Assembly: GCF_000612845.1 (NCBI RefSeq)
Contig: NZ_CCAT010000043.1
Coordinates: 186,001-250,000 of the forward strand
DNA from: Clostridium ihumii AP5
GTDB taxonomy: Bacteria > Bacillota > Clostridia > Clostridiales > Clostridiaceae
Reading direction: 5' to 3'
DNA: 64,000 bases
The notes under the pieces were generated by a model that was not told the DNA's origin, ran no database searches, and saw only the letters and a program-made list of their open reading frames with translations. How positions within the stretch are numbered: position 1 is the first letter of the stretch; each line of letters starts with the position of its first letter. A program made the translations under genes and the position numbers. Positions 15,418 to 24,307 of this stretch are shown here, in pieces.

Positions 15418-16707
15418 ATGAAAAATTATAAAATAATAATTAATGAGCTTAAAAATTTTTTGCTTTTGTGGTTAACTCAATCGTTTTCCACATTAGGCAG
15501 TTCAATGACTAATTTTGCATTAGTTGTTTGGTCTTATGAGGAAAAAGGGTCTGCATTAACAACAGCACTATTAACAGTTTCTTCATATGCACCTTATGTG
15601 CTTATAAGCATTTTTGCTGGTGCTATTAGTGATAAGTGGAGTAAAAAAAGTATTATGCTTGTAAGTGATACTTTCGCGGCATTTTGTACAATAATTGTAT
15701 TATTTCTTTTAAAAACGGAAAATTTAGAAATTTGGCACTTGTATATACTTAATGCTTTAAATGGGTTAATGAACACATTTCAACAACCTGCATCGGATGT
15801 AGCCGTAAGTCTTTTAACACCAAAACAACATTATCAAAAAGTAAGTGGAATACGTACATTCTCTAATTCATTGAATAGTATTTTAGCACCAATTATTGCA
15901 ACTGCATTAATATCATTGACAAGTATTGACGTAGTGATTTTTTTTGATTTAACAACTTTTGCAATTGCATTTTTAACATTGTTATTTTTTATAAAAATTC
16001 CTTCAGTACCATTTATAGATGATAAAAAAGAAACTATTTTACAGGCAGCCAAAATAGGAATTCAATATTTAAGAAAGAATCGAGGAATTTTAGACTTAAT
16101 ATTATTTCTTTCAGCAATTAATTTTACTGCATCTATGTTTAATGCAACACTTCCAGCTCTACTACTTTCAGTAGAAGGAGGGGGAAAAACTGCATATGGC
16201 ATAGTAAATATGTTTTCTGGAATTGCAATGCTTATAGGGAGTATAGTTATAACTCTAATTCCAGCACCTAAGAGTAGAGTTCGAGTTATATGTAACACAT
16301 TACTATTATCTATGAGTACAGAAAACTTTTTTTTAGCTTTTGGTAAAAGTCTTCCTGTTTGGTGCATTGGGGCAGTACTTGGATGGATTAGCATACCCAT
16401 TATGAATGCTAATATGGATGTACTTTTAAGAAATTATGTTCCAATAAATATACAAGGTCGTGTATACTCAGCAAGAAATGCATTACAATTTTTCACAATA
16501 CCATTAGGATATACTTTAGGTGGTATACTAGTTGATACTGTATTTGAGCCATTTATGGAGAAGCAATCATCAATTTCAATTTTCACATATCTATTTGGAA
16601 GTGGAAAAGGTTCTGGTGCAGCAATGTTCTTTTTAATACTTGGATTTTTAGGTGTTGCCACTTGTTTGATTTTTAGAAATGACTCTAATATATGGGATTT
16701 AGAATAA
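15418..16707 (+). CDS. MFS efflux transporter, macrolide-efflux (MefA/DHA3) type
   Basis: This 429-residue major facilitator has about twelve membrane helices. The N-terminus FLLLWLTQSFSTLGSSMTNF and the loop GAISDKWSKKSIMLVSD (helix 2-3 motif A) are typical of the MFS_3/MefA group of drug exporters; ARNALQFFTIPLGYTLGGIL in the second half is also characteristic. ATG 15418 is used, with AAGGAG ten bases upstream; an upstream in-frame ATG lies in the leader region. The preceding leader peptide and hairpins indicate induction by a translation inhibitor. The MefA-like call rests on overall pattern; the drug is unknown. Confidence 0.85.
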   Translation: MKNYKIIINELKNFLLLWLTQSFSTLGSSMTNFALVVWSYEEKGSALTTALLTVSSYAPYVLISIFAGAISDKWSKKSIMLVSDTFAAFCTIIVLFLLKTENLEIWHLYILNALNGLMNTFQQPASDVAVSLLTPKQHYQKVSGIRTFSNSLNSILAPIIATALISLTSIDVVIFFDLTTFAIAFLTLLFFIKIPSVPFIDDKKETILQAAKIGIQYLRKNRGILDLILFLSAINFTASMFNATLPALLLSVEGGGKTAYGIVNMFSGIAMLIGSIVITLIPAPKSRVRVICNTLLLSMSTENFFLAFGKSLPVWCIGAVLGWISIPIMNANMDVLLRNYVPINIQGRVYSARNALQFFTIPLGYTLGGILVDTVFEPFMEKQSSISIFTYLFGSGKGSGAAMFFLILGFLGVATCLIFRNDSNIWDLE

Positions 16708-16719
16708 TCTAATTAATAT

Positions 16720-16754
16720 AAATAGGGGAACTATATATAGTTTTCCTATTTTGT
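16720..16754 (+). terminator. Rho-independent terminator of the MFS gene
   Basis: AAATAGGGGAACTATA (16720-16735) pairs with its complement ending in CCTATTT at 16751 with one wobble; a T-rich tail follows. Confidence 0.7.
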
Positions 16755-16924
16755 ATTTCAAGAGTTACATAAATACAATAGATACATTTATAGTATTATA
16801 AGTATAATTTTTAAAATATTAATATGTTTAGCATATAAAGAAGTTAAAATTGTGGTAAAATATGTTATATATGAAATTGAATTACAAATTAGATATTTAT
16901 AAATTAAAATTAGGAGGAGTTTTA

Positions 16925-17878
16925 ATGAGAAAAGATATAAAAATATTTTCATTTATAAAATTTATATCTTTAGCTATAATTGCTGTAAGTTTCATTTTAT
17001 TTTATGCAGTAAAAATTGATAATAATAGTACTAAGACTAGAACATTAAATTCAATAATTAACGATAATGCTTTACTAAAACTTAAAACTCAAAAGGAAGA
17101 AGAATATGAAATAGATAAAAATAAGAATATAATAATTAGATTTACAAATGAAAATATTAAGGTAATACCAACAAAAGAAAGCAAGATTAAGATTGTAGAA
17201 AAGTGTAATAAGACTTTATCAGAAAAAGAAAAATTTAAGGCGAATGAAAAAGATAATGAACTATTAATAGGAAAAGAAAATTATAAAAATAAAATTTTTC
17301 TTAATAATAGATATGAAATTATAGAAGTTTATTTACCTGAAAAGTACTCAGAAGATTTAGTTATAGAAGCTAATTCTGGAAATGTAACATTTGATTCAAT
17401 TTCAAATCTAAAAAATGTAAGTTGTGAAACAACATCAGGAAATATATCAGGAGAAAAATTAATAGCTAATAATGATGTAAAAATAGAGGCAACATCAGGA
17501 AATATAAAAATAGATGAAATTCGTAGTAAACATGAAATTGAGACAACTTCAGGAAACATATCAATAAAATCATTGTTTGGATCAGGAAATATAGAATCAA
17601 CATCTGGATGTGTAGATGTTATATATAATAAATTAGATAATTACTCTGAAATTGAAACTACATCAGGAACTGTTAATGTAAAAATGAATAAGAATATAAA
17701 TTTCCAATTTGAAGGTAATTGTTCATCAGGAGAAATTTATAGTAATTTTGATTTTGATTATAAAAATAAAAAAGGAAATGAAGCTTATATAAAAACAGGA
17801 AAAGATCCATTTATTGATTTGAAAGTTAATACTACGTCAGGAGATATTAATATAACAAAGTGTAAAACAGACAATTAG
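16925..17878 (+). CDS. DUF4097 beta-helix-like repeat protein, membrane anchored
   Basis: This 317-residue protein has an N-terminal membrane anchor (FIKFISLAIIAVSFILFYAV, about residues 9-28) and an extracytoplasmic region whose second half contains a repeated motif of the type TTSGNI or TSGNIKI (about seven copies between residues 155 and 315). This is the DUF4097 signature, a right-handed beta-helix-like fold often found in putative adhesin or envelope-stress proteins. AGGAGGAG precedes ATG 16925; the longer ORF from 16862 lacks a site. Flanking terminators make it monocistronic. Function unknown. Confidence 0.85.
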   Translation: MRKDIKIFSFIKFISLAIIAVSFILFYAVKIDNNSTKTRTLNSIINDNALLKLKTQKEEEYEIDKNKNIIIRFTNENIKVIPTKESKIKIVEKCNKTLSEKEKFKANEKDNELLIGKENYKNKIFLNNRYEIIEVYLPEKYSEDLVIEANSGNVTFDSISNLKNVSCETTSGNISGEKLIANNDVKIEATSGNIKIDEIRSKHEIETTSGNISIKSLFGSGNIESTSGCVDVIYNKLDNYSEIETTSGTVNVKMNKNINFQFEGNCSSGEIYSNFDFDYKNKKGNEAYIKTGKDPFIDLKVNTTSGDINITKCKTDN

Positions 17879-17887
17879 TATAAATAG

Positions 17888-17933
17888 AAAGCATTAGCTT
17901 GTGATTTTATATAAGCAGTTAATGCTTTTTTTA
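17888..17933 (+). terminator. Rho-independent terminator
   Basis: AAAGCATTA (17888-17896) pairs with TAATGCTTT (17920-17928), followed by a T run. Confidence 0.75.
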
Positions 17934-18004
17934 TTAATTATAATAAGAAAATTTTAAAATTATACTACATAATTAGATAAATACTACTTGAAAGGAAGAG
18001 CAAG

Positions 18005-18451
18005 ATGGAAATAAGAGAATATAAAACAAGTGATTGTAATGAAATTGCAGAGTTATTTTATAATACTGTACATTGTATTAATGCAAAAGATTATGATAAG
18101 GAGCAATTAAACGTATGGGCTACAGGAAGTGTTGATATTAATAGTTGGAATAAATCCTTTTTAAAAAGCTATACATTAGTTGCAAAAGAGAAAGATAAGA
18201 TAGTTGGTTTTGGTAATGTTGATGATAGTGGGTATCTTGATATGCTGTATGTTCACAAGGATTATCAGGGGATTGGAATAGCAACATCTATTTGTAATAT
18301 GTTGAAAAAACAATATTCTGTAGAACATATTAGAACACATGCATCTATAACTGCAAAACCATTCTTTGAAAAACGAGGATATAGAGTAATGAAAAAGCAA
18401 GTTGTTGAAAGAAATGGTGTAAAATTAATAAATTATATAATGGAAAAATAA
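18005..18451 (+). CDS. GNAT N-acetyltransferase
   Basis: This 148-residue GNAT has the acetyl-CoA binding motif A in YVHKDYQGIGIATSICNMLK (about residues 81-100) and a motif B ending in FFEKRGYRVMKK. The preceding strand DDSGYLDMLYVHK is the usual beta4. It is close to PhnO/YafP-like GNATs annotated 'GNAT family'. Substrate unknown; small-molecule acetylation is likely. GAAAGGAAGAG precedes the ATG. It lies at the start of a zone with many GNAT genes. A weak hairpin follows at about 18450-18477. Confidence 0.88.
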   Translation: MEIREYKTSDCNEIAELFYNTVHCINAKDYDKEQLNVWATGSVDINSWNKSFLKSYTLVAKEKDKIVGFGNVDDSGYLDMLYVHKDYQGIGIATSICNMLKKQYSVEHIRTHASITAKPFFEKRGYRVMKKQVVERNGVKLINYIMEK

Positions 18452-18580
18452 AAAATTAACCTATAGTTAAGTTTTTTAATCGTAAATTAATTATCATTCA
18501 ATTGTACTTATATATTTTCATTGATAAAATAATAACATCAAAAGCTTTTGACAATAATAGTAATAAGGGAGTATTTTTCT

Positions 18581-19633
18581 ATGAAAATAAATGAAATTAT
18601 TAAAAAGAGACGAAATTCTTTAGGGTTAACTCAAGAACAAGTTGCAGATTATCTTGGAGTTTCAACACCAGCAGTTAATAAATGGGAAAAAGGAAGTACC
18701 TATCCAGATATTACTTTATTACCTCCATTAGCTAGATTATTAAAAGTGGATTTAAATACATTACTTTCATTTAAAGAAGATTTATCAGACAAAGAAATAG
18801 GAAGTATTATTAATGACTTAAGTTTATTAATTAATGATAAAGGTTTTGAAGTTGGATTTGAAAAAGCAATGGATAAGGTTCACGAATATCCTACTTGTGA
18901 TAAACTAAATTTTAATATTGCACTAACATTATGTGGTGCAATGTTTATGTATGATGTAAAAGATAAAGAAATCTATGAAGTTGAAATAGAAAAATTATTT
19001 GAAAAAGCTTATAATAGTGAGGATTTAGAAGTAAGAAATCAAGCTATTCCAATGATTATTAACAAGTATTTTGAAAAAAAACAATATGATAAAGCACAAG
19101 AATATATAGATAAACTTCCAAGCTTTAATTATGATAAAAAAACTTTGCAAGGACGACTTTATAAGGAATTACAAGAGTATGATAAAGCATGTGAAGTTTT
19201 TGAAGGCAAACTACTTTCAGCTACAAGTGAAATTTTTTCAAGTTTACTATTTATGATGGAAATAGCATTAGAAGAAAATCGTAATGAAGATGCTAAGTAT
19301 TTTGCAAGTACTATAGAAAAGACTTCAACTTTATATGATTTATGGGAGTATAACTCATATGTTGCATATTTTGAGCTATACAGTAAGCAAAAAGATGCAG
19401 AAAATTGTGTTGAAGTTCTAAAGAAAATGTTACCTGCGATACAAAATAAATGGGATATAGAAAAATCTAATTTATATAAACATATAAAGAGAAAAGATGA
19501 TGAGAAAGGAATAAATAAACAGTTTCTTTCAAGTTTTATAAACACACTTATAAAAAGTTGTGATAATGAATTAAGCTTTCTTAAAAATAATAAAGAATTT
19601 TTAGCTTTAATAGATAAATATAATAAAGAATAG
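18581..19633 (+). CDS. XRE-family regulator with C-terminal TPR-like helical repeats
   Basis: This 350-residue protein has an N-terminal XRE helix-turn-helix (INEIIKKRRNSLGLTQEQVA then VSTPAVNKWEKGSTYPDITL, residues 3-60) and about 280 residues of alpha-helical repeats resembling tetratricopeptide units (for example KAQEYIDKLPSFNYDKKTLQ). The plan recalls Rgg/Rap-like and other peptide-sensing regulators. ATG 18581 is supported by AAGGGAG; the extension to TTG 18548 is not needed. A paralogue of the same design is at 61582-62613. Its target is not obvious; it converges with the GNAT gene that follows. Confidence 0.85.
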   Translation: MKINEIIKKRRNSLGLTQEQVADYLGVSTPAVNKWEKGSTYPDITLLPPLARLLKVDLNTLLSFKEDLSDKEIGSIINDLSLLINDKGFEVGFEKAMDKVHEYPTCDKLNFNIALTLCGAMFMYDVKDKEIYEVEIEKLFEKAYNSEDLEVRNQAIPMIINKYFEKKQYDKAQEYIDKLPSFNYDKKTLQGRLYKELQEYDKACEVFEGKLLSATSEIFSSLLFMMEIALEENRNEDAKYFASTIEKTSTLYDLWEYNSYVAYFELYSKQKDAENCVEVLKKMLPAIQNKWDIEKSNLYKHIKRKDDEKGINKQFLSSFINTLIKSCDNELSFLKNNKEFLALIDKYNKE

Positions 19634-19642
19634 AGATTTTGG

Positions 19643-19686
19643 AAAATGTCAGTGTTGAAGATATAAATTACGCACTGACATTTTTA
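19643..19686. terminator. Bidirectional terminator
   Basis: AAAATGTCAGTG (19643-19654) pairs with CACTGACATTTT (19673-19684) between convergent genes ending at 19633 and 19699. Confidence 0.8.
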
Positions 19687-19698
19687 AACTTTTCTATT

Positions 19699-20184
19699 TT
19701 AAATATCCTTTATCATAGTTATACATTGATCTGTTTCTTTTCGAATTTTATAATTTATAGTTTTATATAAGGAAAAAGCAGCTGTATTATATTTGAAAAC
19801 ATTAAGCAACATTTTATTAAGACCTTTTTCCTTTGCGTCTTTTTCAACTAGAAGTAAAGCTTGTTTTCCATAACCTTTTCTGCGAAATTGTTCAAGAATT
19901 AAAAAATCACAAATAAAAGCAATGTCTTCATTTAATTTTTCATACCATATAAAACCTACGCTTTCATAATCATTATTTAAAATAATATAAACATAACTAT
20001 CCTTTGTGTATTTACCTTGTGGAAGAAGATCATTAAAGCTTTTTTTCGCAGCTTCCATAGCATCTTCCTTACTAGATAATCCAGATTTTATTAAAGCCTT
20101 TGAATAGTCCTCAATATCCCATTGCTCAAATTTATTGAATTCTTCATCAGTCATTTCTCTAAACGTAACACCTAAATTACACAT
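19699..20184 (-). CDS. GNAT N-acetyltransferase
   Basis: This 161-residue GNAT contains the acetyl-CoA motif LEQFRRKGYGKQALLLVEKD (about residues 103-122) and the motif B region LNVFKYNTAAFSLYKTINYK. The N-terminus FREMTDEEFNKFEQWDIEDY with SKALIKSGL is typical of a common Firmicutes GNAT group annotated only by family. The start is set at ATG 20184 since GGAGGA lies nine bases upstream; the five-residue extension to 20199 would overlap that site. Substrate unknown. Confidence 0.87.
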   Translation of the reverse strand: MCNLGVTFREMTDEEFNKFEQWDIEDYSKALIKSGLSSKEDAMEAAKKSFNDLLPQGKYTKDSYVYIILNNDYESVGFIWYEKLNEDIAFICDFLILEQFRRKGYGKQALLLVEKDAKEKGLNKMLLNVFKYNTAAFSLYKTINYKIRKETDQCITMIKDI

Positions 20185-20236
20185 TTTAAGTTCCTCCATA
20201 TTTTTAAAAATTAACTAAATATTAAATTTATTATAT

Positions 20237-20557
20237 TATAGGGTTCCAATCTCAAATTTAAAGTAATGTTTTTATCAAATGATAATAGCCATGTTATAGT
20301 TTATTCTGATATCATGGTTGAAACCAATTAAAAACTAAGAGTAAAAAGTGAATAATTATGGTTGATATTACTCATTTCATTCTTAATATTTAAAATAGAA
20401 ATACTTAAAAACTACGTTTTTATATTGTTTTACAATAATTTGTTATGTAAATTATTGTAAAATTTGATTAAAAAACTTAATTTTAGACTTTATTATTAAT
20501 TTTTGCACAACACTTTAAATTGCTCTTTCTCAACTGAAACATGAATTGATGCCTATA
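20237..20557 (+). repeat. Full-length dispersed repeat (copy A, about 321 bp)
   Basis: It starts TATAGGGTTCCAATCTCAAA and aligns along its whole length with the reverse complement of copy C (37353-37707). Shared blocks include TTTTTATCAAATGATAA, the ACCAATTAA/AACTAAGA block, GATATTACTCA, AAAACTA-GTTTTTATAT and TCTCAACTGAA-CATGAAT. It ends near CCTATA. It lies between a GNAT gene start and a lipoprotein gene and contains no gene. Confidence 0.7.
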
Positions 20558-20795
20558 ATTAAAGTATAGGTTACTATTTAATGTTATAAAAGCTTAAAAA
20601 TAATTCGGTATCATTTTTGAAAATATTGAAATGCAAACTTAGAAATTCTTAAGAAAGTCAATAATTAGAAAACATATTAAAATTAATAATAAAAGTATTT
20701 ACATAAAAAAGATAATTTTAAATTAAAACATATTTTTGTAAATATGTAAATTTAATTACAATGTTAAATAAAAGAACTTTATTTTAGAATTAAAT
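20558..20795. other. Gene-free AT-rich stretch upstream of the lipoprotein gene
   Basis: No ORF with a ribosome site and no strong hairpin is seen. The sequence is poly-A/T rich and leads into the promoter at 20796. Confidence 0.4.
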
Positions 20796-20825
20796 TTGAG
20801 ACAGTATTTTATAATGTGCTATAAT
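20796..20825 (+). promoter_or_regulatory. Promoter of the lipoprotein gene
   Basis: TTGAGA (20796-20801), an 18-bp spacer and a perfect TATAAT (20820-20825), about 50 bp before the ATG. Confidence 0.55.
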
Positions 20826-20874
20826 ATTGTTAAAATTGCATTATATGTAAGTAAAAAGGAAGAAGGGAATAAAT

Positions 20875-21354
20875 ATGAAAAAACTAATTATAAGTTCTTG
20901 TATTTTATGTGCCGTTATATTTAGTGGATGTGAATTACATATTATGAATTCAATTTATTCAAATGAAAATAAAATATCTAGTGAAACAAACTCCTTTACT
21001 TTAAATGATAATAATCAAATAATTAATAATCAAGAGTATGAAGGAAAAATTAATTTTGAAGGAATGGATACTATATGGACATTTAATTCAGAAGAAGAAT
21101 CAGAAGTTGAAATTTCATATGCATTATCAGTAAACAAAGGTAGTGCTAAATTAGTTTTAATAAAGCCTGATGGGACTCTAGAAACACTTATAGAAAGCAG
21201 TTCCAAAGCACCTAATGATAATGTCACTTCAACCAAATTATCATTTAAAAAAGGAGAACATAGGATAAAACTAGTTGCAAAAAACGATGCAGAAATAGAT
21301 CTTCAATTTAAAGCATCAAAAGGTAAAATTAATAAAATTGGATTTGATAAATAA
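20875..21354 (+). CDS. Putative lipoprotein (159 aa)
   Basis: This 159-residue protein has a lipoprotein signal peptide, MKKLIISSCILCAVIFSGC, with a lipobox ending at Cys19. The mature part is about 140 residues, beta-rich, with INFEGMDTIWTFNSEEESEV and LSFKKGEHRIKLVAKNDAEI; it looks like a small beta-sandwich domain. I do not recognise a named family. It should be anchored to the outer face of the membrane. AAGGAAGAAGG precedes the ATG and a good promoter lies upstream. Confidence 0.75.
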   Translation: MKKLIISSCILCAVIFSGCELHIMNSIYSNENKISSETNSFTLNDNNQIINNQEYEGKINFEGMDTIWTFNSEEESEVEISYALSVNKGSAKLVLIKPDGTLETLIESSSKAPNDNVTSTKLSFKKGEHRIKLVAKNDAEIDLQFKASKGKINKIGFDK

Positions 21355-21445
21355 GAATATACACATTAAATTTTTAGAAAATTTTAAATATTTTTAAGAA
21401 AAAATTATTATATTATAAATTTATTCATAGAGGAGAGCATAACAT

Positions 21446-21979
21446 ATGCTATTTAAAAATATAGAAACTAAGAGATTAATTTTGAAAAATATATCAACTG
21501 ATGATAGAGAATTTATATTTAATCAGTTTTCAAATGATATGGTAAATAGGTATCTATTTGATGCAGAGCCACTAATTAATATAGAAGATGCAGATGAACT
21601 TATTAATTTTTATATACAACCTGAGCCTAGATTACAACATAGATGGATTATAATACGAAAATCAGATGGAGTAAAGATGGGTACATGTGGATATCATTGT
21701 TGGAATCAGAAAAATTGTAAAGTTGAAGTTGGATATGACTTACAAGAAGAATTTTGGGGAAATGGATATATGCAAGAATCAATGAGAGAACTCATTACAT
21801 TTGCTATAAATTATATGAATATAAAAGAGATATATGCTTATATTTATGTTGAAAATCAAAGGTCCATTCATCTTGTAGAAAAGCTTGGTTTTGCTTTAAT
21901 TGGTTCAAGTTATGAAATATTTAGAAATAGAAAATACTTGCATAATATATATTCTAGATATATTTCTAATTTAACATAG
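21446..21979 (+). CDS. GNAT N-acetyltransferase (RimJ/RimL type)
   Basis: This 177-residue acetyltransferase of the RimJ/RimL group begins ETKRLILKNISTDDREFIF, the usual opening of that family. The acetyl-CoA motif is VEVGYDLQEEFWGNGYMQES (about 94-113) and motif B is YVENQRSIHLVEKLGFALIG. Family members acetylate protein N-termini or small molecules; this substrate is unknown. AGAGGAGAG precedes the ATG. The next GNAT gene begins 24 bp after its stop, so the two are probably one transcript. Confidence 0.9.
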   Translation: MLFKNIETKRLILKNISTDDREFIFNQFSNDMVNRYLFDAEPLINIEDADELINFYIQPEPRLQHRWIIIRKSDGVKMGTCGYHCWNQKNCKVEVGYDLQEEFWGNGYMQESMRELITFAINYMNIKEIYAYIYVENQRSIHLVEKLGFALIGSSYEIFRNRKYLHNIYSRYISNLT

Positions 21980-22003
21980 TAATTGGAAAAGAGAGTTTTA
22001 ATT

Positions 22004-22702
22004 ATGAATAGTGAAGATAAAGTAATTGATTATTATATTAAAAGTAAAAAACTAGATAGTGATGTATTTAAAAATGAGAAAAATGTATTTCTAGAAAGTG
22101 ATATAGAAATTTTTCATATGATTTCATTTGGAAGGTCAATGCTTTTCATAGGAAGAAGAGATTTAATTAACTGGGCAAAAGAGAATTTTAAAAATACTTT
22201 AGCAGAGGAAATACTTGATGGAGAAAATCTTTATAGTATTGAATGTAAATTAAGAGAATATAATTTTCATCTTGCAGGAGAGCATTTGAGATTCCTATAT
22301 TGTAAGAAAGATAATATAAATTGTTCAGAAAATATATTACTTAAGAAAATAATAAAAGAAGATATGAGTGAGTTTTATATAAAATATCCTGGGTTTTACA
22401 ATGCATTAAATTATGAAAAAGATGAAATGGCAATTGCAGCATTTATTGAAGGTGAAATAGCAGCTGTAGCTGGTGCAGACAATTACAATGAGCCATTATG
22501 GCAAATAGGTATAGATACAGTTAGGGAGTATAAGGGACAAGGGTTAGCAAAAGTACTTATTCAACAATTAGCAAATGAAATATTGAAATTAGATAAAATA
22601 CCATATTATACAACATGGAGTGCTAATATTGCATCCATGAGATCAGCTTTATCAGTTGGATTTTATCCAGCATTTATAGAATATTTTGCAGAAGAATATT
22701 AG
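22004..22702 (+). CDS. GNAT N-acetyltransferase with N-terminal extension (paralogue 1 of 3)
   Basis: This 232-residue protein has an N-terminal domain of about 120 residues (including MISFGRSMLFIGRRDLINWA) and a C-terminal GNAT domain with IGIDTVREYKGQGLAKVLIQ and TTWSANIASMRSALSVGFYP. The same two-part plan occurs at 23356 and 41899, and all three align through the WQIGI-VREYKGKGLA-type block. ATG 22004 is chosen for the GAGAG site eight bases before it. Substrate unknown. Confidence 0.85.
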   Translation: MNSEDKVIDYYIKSKKLDSDVFKNEKNVFLESDIEIFHMISFGRSMLFIGRRDLINWAKENFKNTLAEEILDGENLYSIECKLREYNFHLAGEHLRFLYCKKDNINCSENILLKKIIKEDMSEFYIKYPGFYNALNYEKDEMAIAAFIEGEIAAVAGADNYNEPLWQIGIDTVREYKGQGLAKVLIQQLANEILKLDKIPYYTTWSANIASMRSALSVGFYPAFIEYFAEEY

Positions 22703-22856
22703 TTATAAAATGCTTTGCTACAAACAACAATATATAGTATGAAAAATTAATAAATACTAAAAGCAATGTCACTAAAAGTATAGAACTCAATTACAAAATA
22801 TTTTAAAAATAATAAATTAAAATAAAGATTTTTTAATATAAGTTAGAGGTGACAAT

Positions 22857-23318
22857 ATGATTAATGAAGAAATCATAATAAATAATGCAATAAAATGGTC
22901 AAGATCTTATTTAGGATCAAAGGAATATGCTTTAAAATGTCTTGGATTTATTCAAGATGCTATTGAAAAAAGTAATGATATTGAAATAGTTGGAGGCTAT
23001 TCTGCAAAAGAATCAGCTGATTTTTATAATGTATATGAAAACATAGGATTACCTCCAAAAGGAGCATTTATATTTTATAACTGTGAATGTTTAATTGATG
23101 ATGAATTAATGAATTTAGGACATTGTGGATTATCACTTGGAAATGGAGAAGTGATACACTCATGGGATGTAATTAGAATTGATAATTATTTAGATGTTGA
23201 AAATTTAAATGAAAATTTTATATTAGGTAATCCTAAATATATTGGATGGGCGCCTATTGAAAGAGTATTGATAGGATATCAGTATAAATCTATAGAAGAC
23301 AATAAATCTATTATATGA
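22857..23318 (+). CDS. NlpC/P60-like papain-fold protein
   Basis: This 153-residue protein resembles the NlpC/P60 (CHAP-like) papain fold: a cysteine in YALKCLGFIQDAIEK (Cys28), a glycine-rich GLPPKGAFIFY strand, and histidine 89 in LGHCGLSLGNGEVIHSWDVI, which would give the Cys-His pair. No signal peptide is visible, so it may act in the cytoplasm or on an unknown substrate rather than on peptidoglycan. GAGGTGA precedes the ATG. It stands between two paralogous GNAT genes; the GNAT gene after it begins 37 bp downstream. Confidence 0.65.
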   Translation: MINEEIIINNAIKWSRSYLGSKEYALKCLGFIQDAIEKSNDIEIVGGYSAKESADFYNVYENIGLPPKGAFIFYNCECLIDDELMNLGHCGLSLGNGEVIHSWDVIRIDNYLDVENLNENFILGNPKYIGWAPIERVLIGYQYKSIEDNKSII

Positions 23319-23355
23319 ATTAAAGATAATATTGAGAGTAGTTAGGAGAATAAAA

Positions 23356-24105
23356 ATGAATAAAGAAGAAATAAGAAAAATAGTGAAAGAAAATCTTAGT
23401 AAATATTTAGATTGTAAAATAGAAATTTTTGAAGAAAGTGGAGTAGTTTTTCAAACACCTAATAAATTAAATGAATTTCAACAAAATCCATTTTTAGAGA
23501 TAACAAGTATTGAAAAAGCTGTTATTGTTTCAGCTTCAAATGAAATAATAAATAATATAAAACCATTATTAACTGAAAAATCAAGAGATGAGTTATTTGA
23601 ATGTCCTTTAATATATGGACAATCTATTTATTATATCCCTGATATAAAAAGTTTAAAAATTCATGATTTATTGCCACAATATAAATATTTTTATTTAGAG
23701 GGAAAAGATATAGAAAAATTAAAAGATATTAAAGAATTTTCTAACTCATTAGAATTTGATAAAGATGGAAGTATAGCTACTACAATTGTATTTTTTGCAA
23801 TGAAAGATAATGAAATTGTAGGACTTGCAGGTGCATCAAATGAATATGATAACATGTGGGAAATAGGCATAGATGTTAAAAAAAATTATAGAACTAATGG
23901 ATTAGCAACTGTTCTTGTAAATCATTTAATGAACAAAATATTACGTAAAAATATTGTGCCAATATACTGTGCTTCATCAACTAATATTGCATCACAAGCT
24001 GTAGCACATAGGGCTGGATTAATTCCTTATTGGACAAGCACATACAAAAATATATTTGATGGTAGTTCAGTTTACAATGAGTTACTAAAACCATTATACA
24101 AATAA
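23356..24105 (+). CDS. GNAT N-acetyltransferase with N-terminal extension (paralogue 2 of 3)
   Basis: This 249-residue protein follows the plan of 22004-22702 and 41899-42642: an N-terminal domain starting MNKEEIRKIVKENLSKYLDC and a C-terminal GNAT domain with WEIGIDVKKNYRTNGLATVL and CASSTNIASQAVAHRAGLIP. ATG 23356 follows TAGGAG at proper spacing; a TTG frame extending to 23332 is not needed. The glycine-rich acetyl-CoA loop reads RTNGLA rather than R-G-K-G-A, a mild deviation. Substrate unknown. Confidence 0.85.
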   Translation: MNKEEIRKIVKENLSKYLDCKIEIFEESGVVFQTPNKLNEFQQNPFLEITSIEKAVIVSASNEIINNIKPLLTEKSRDELFECPLIYGQSIYYIPDIKSLKIHDLLPQYKYFYLEGKDIEKLKDIKEFSNSLEFDKDGSIATTIVFFAMKDNEIVGLAGASNEYDNMWEIGIDVKKNYRTNGLATVLVNHLMNKILRKNIVPIYCASSTNIASQAVAHRAGLIPYWTSTYKNIFDGSSVYNELLKPLYK

Positions 24106-24131
24106 TAAAAAATATAGTTACTTAATTAAAT

Positions 24132-24172
24132 GAAAATAATAGAAAAAGTAGTGCGTTACAGCATTATTTTTT
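24132..24172 (+). terminator. Terminator-like hairpin
   Basis: AAAATAAT and ATTATTTT arms flank a loop containing GTGCG, followed by T residues. It is weaker than the other terminators in this window. Confidence 0.4.
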
Positions 24173-24307
24173 AAAAAGCTTTGATATAAACATATTTAAA
24201 ATCAGGATAATAAATTTAATTTTGTGAATATAGAATGATACTAATAATAAAGTTTTATTTATAAGTTACATTTAATACTGTAAGACTACTATTGAGAAAG
24301 GAAAAAA

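Noticed and set aside
15594-16661. Several minus-strand ORFs of 60-112 codons across the MFS gene.
   Set aside because: They mirror hydrophobic helix codons of the exporter on the other strand and lack initiation signals.
22857-23318. Secreted peptidoglycan hydrolase.
   Set aside because: The fold is NlpC/P60-like, but there is no signal peptide or cell-wall-binding domain, so secretion is not supported.
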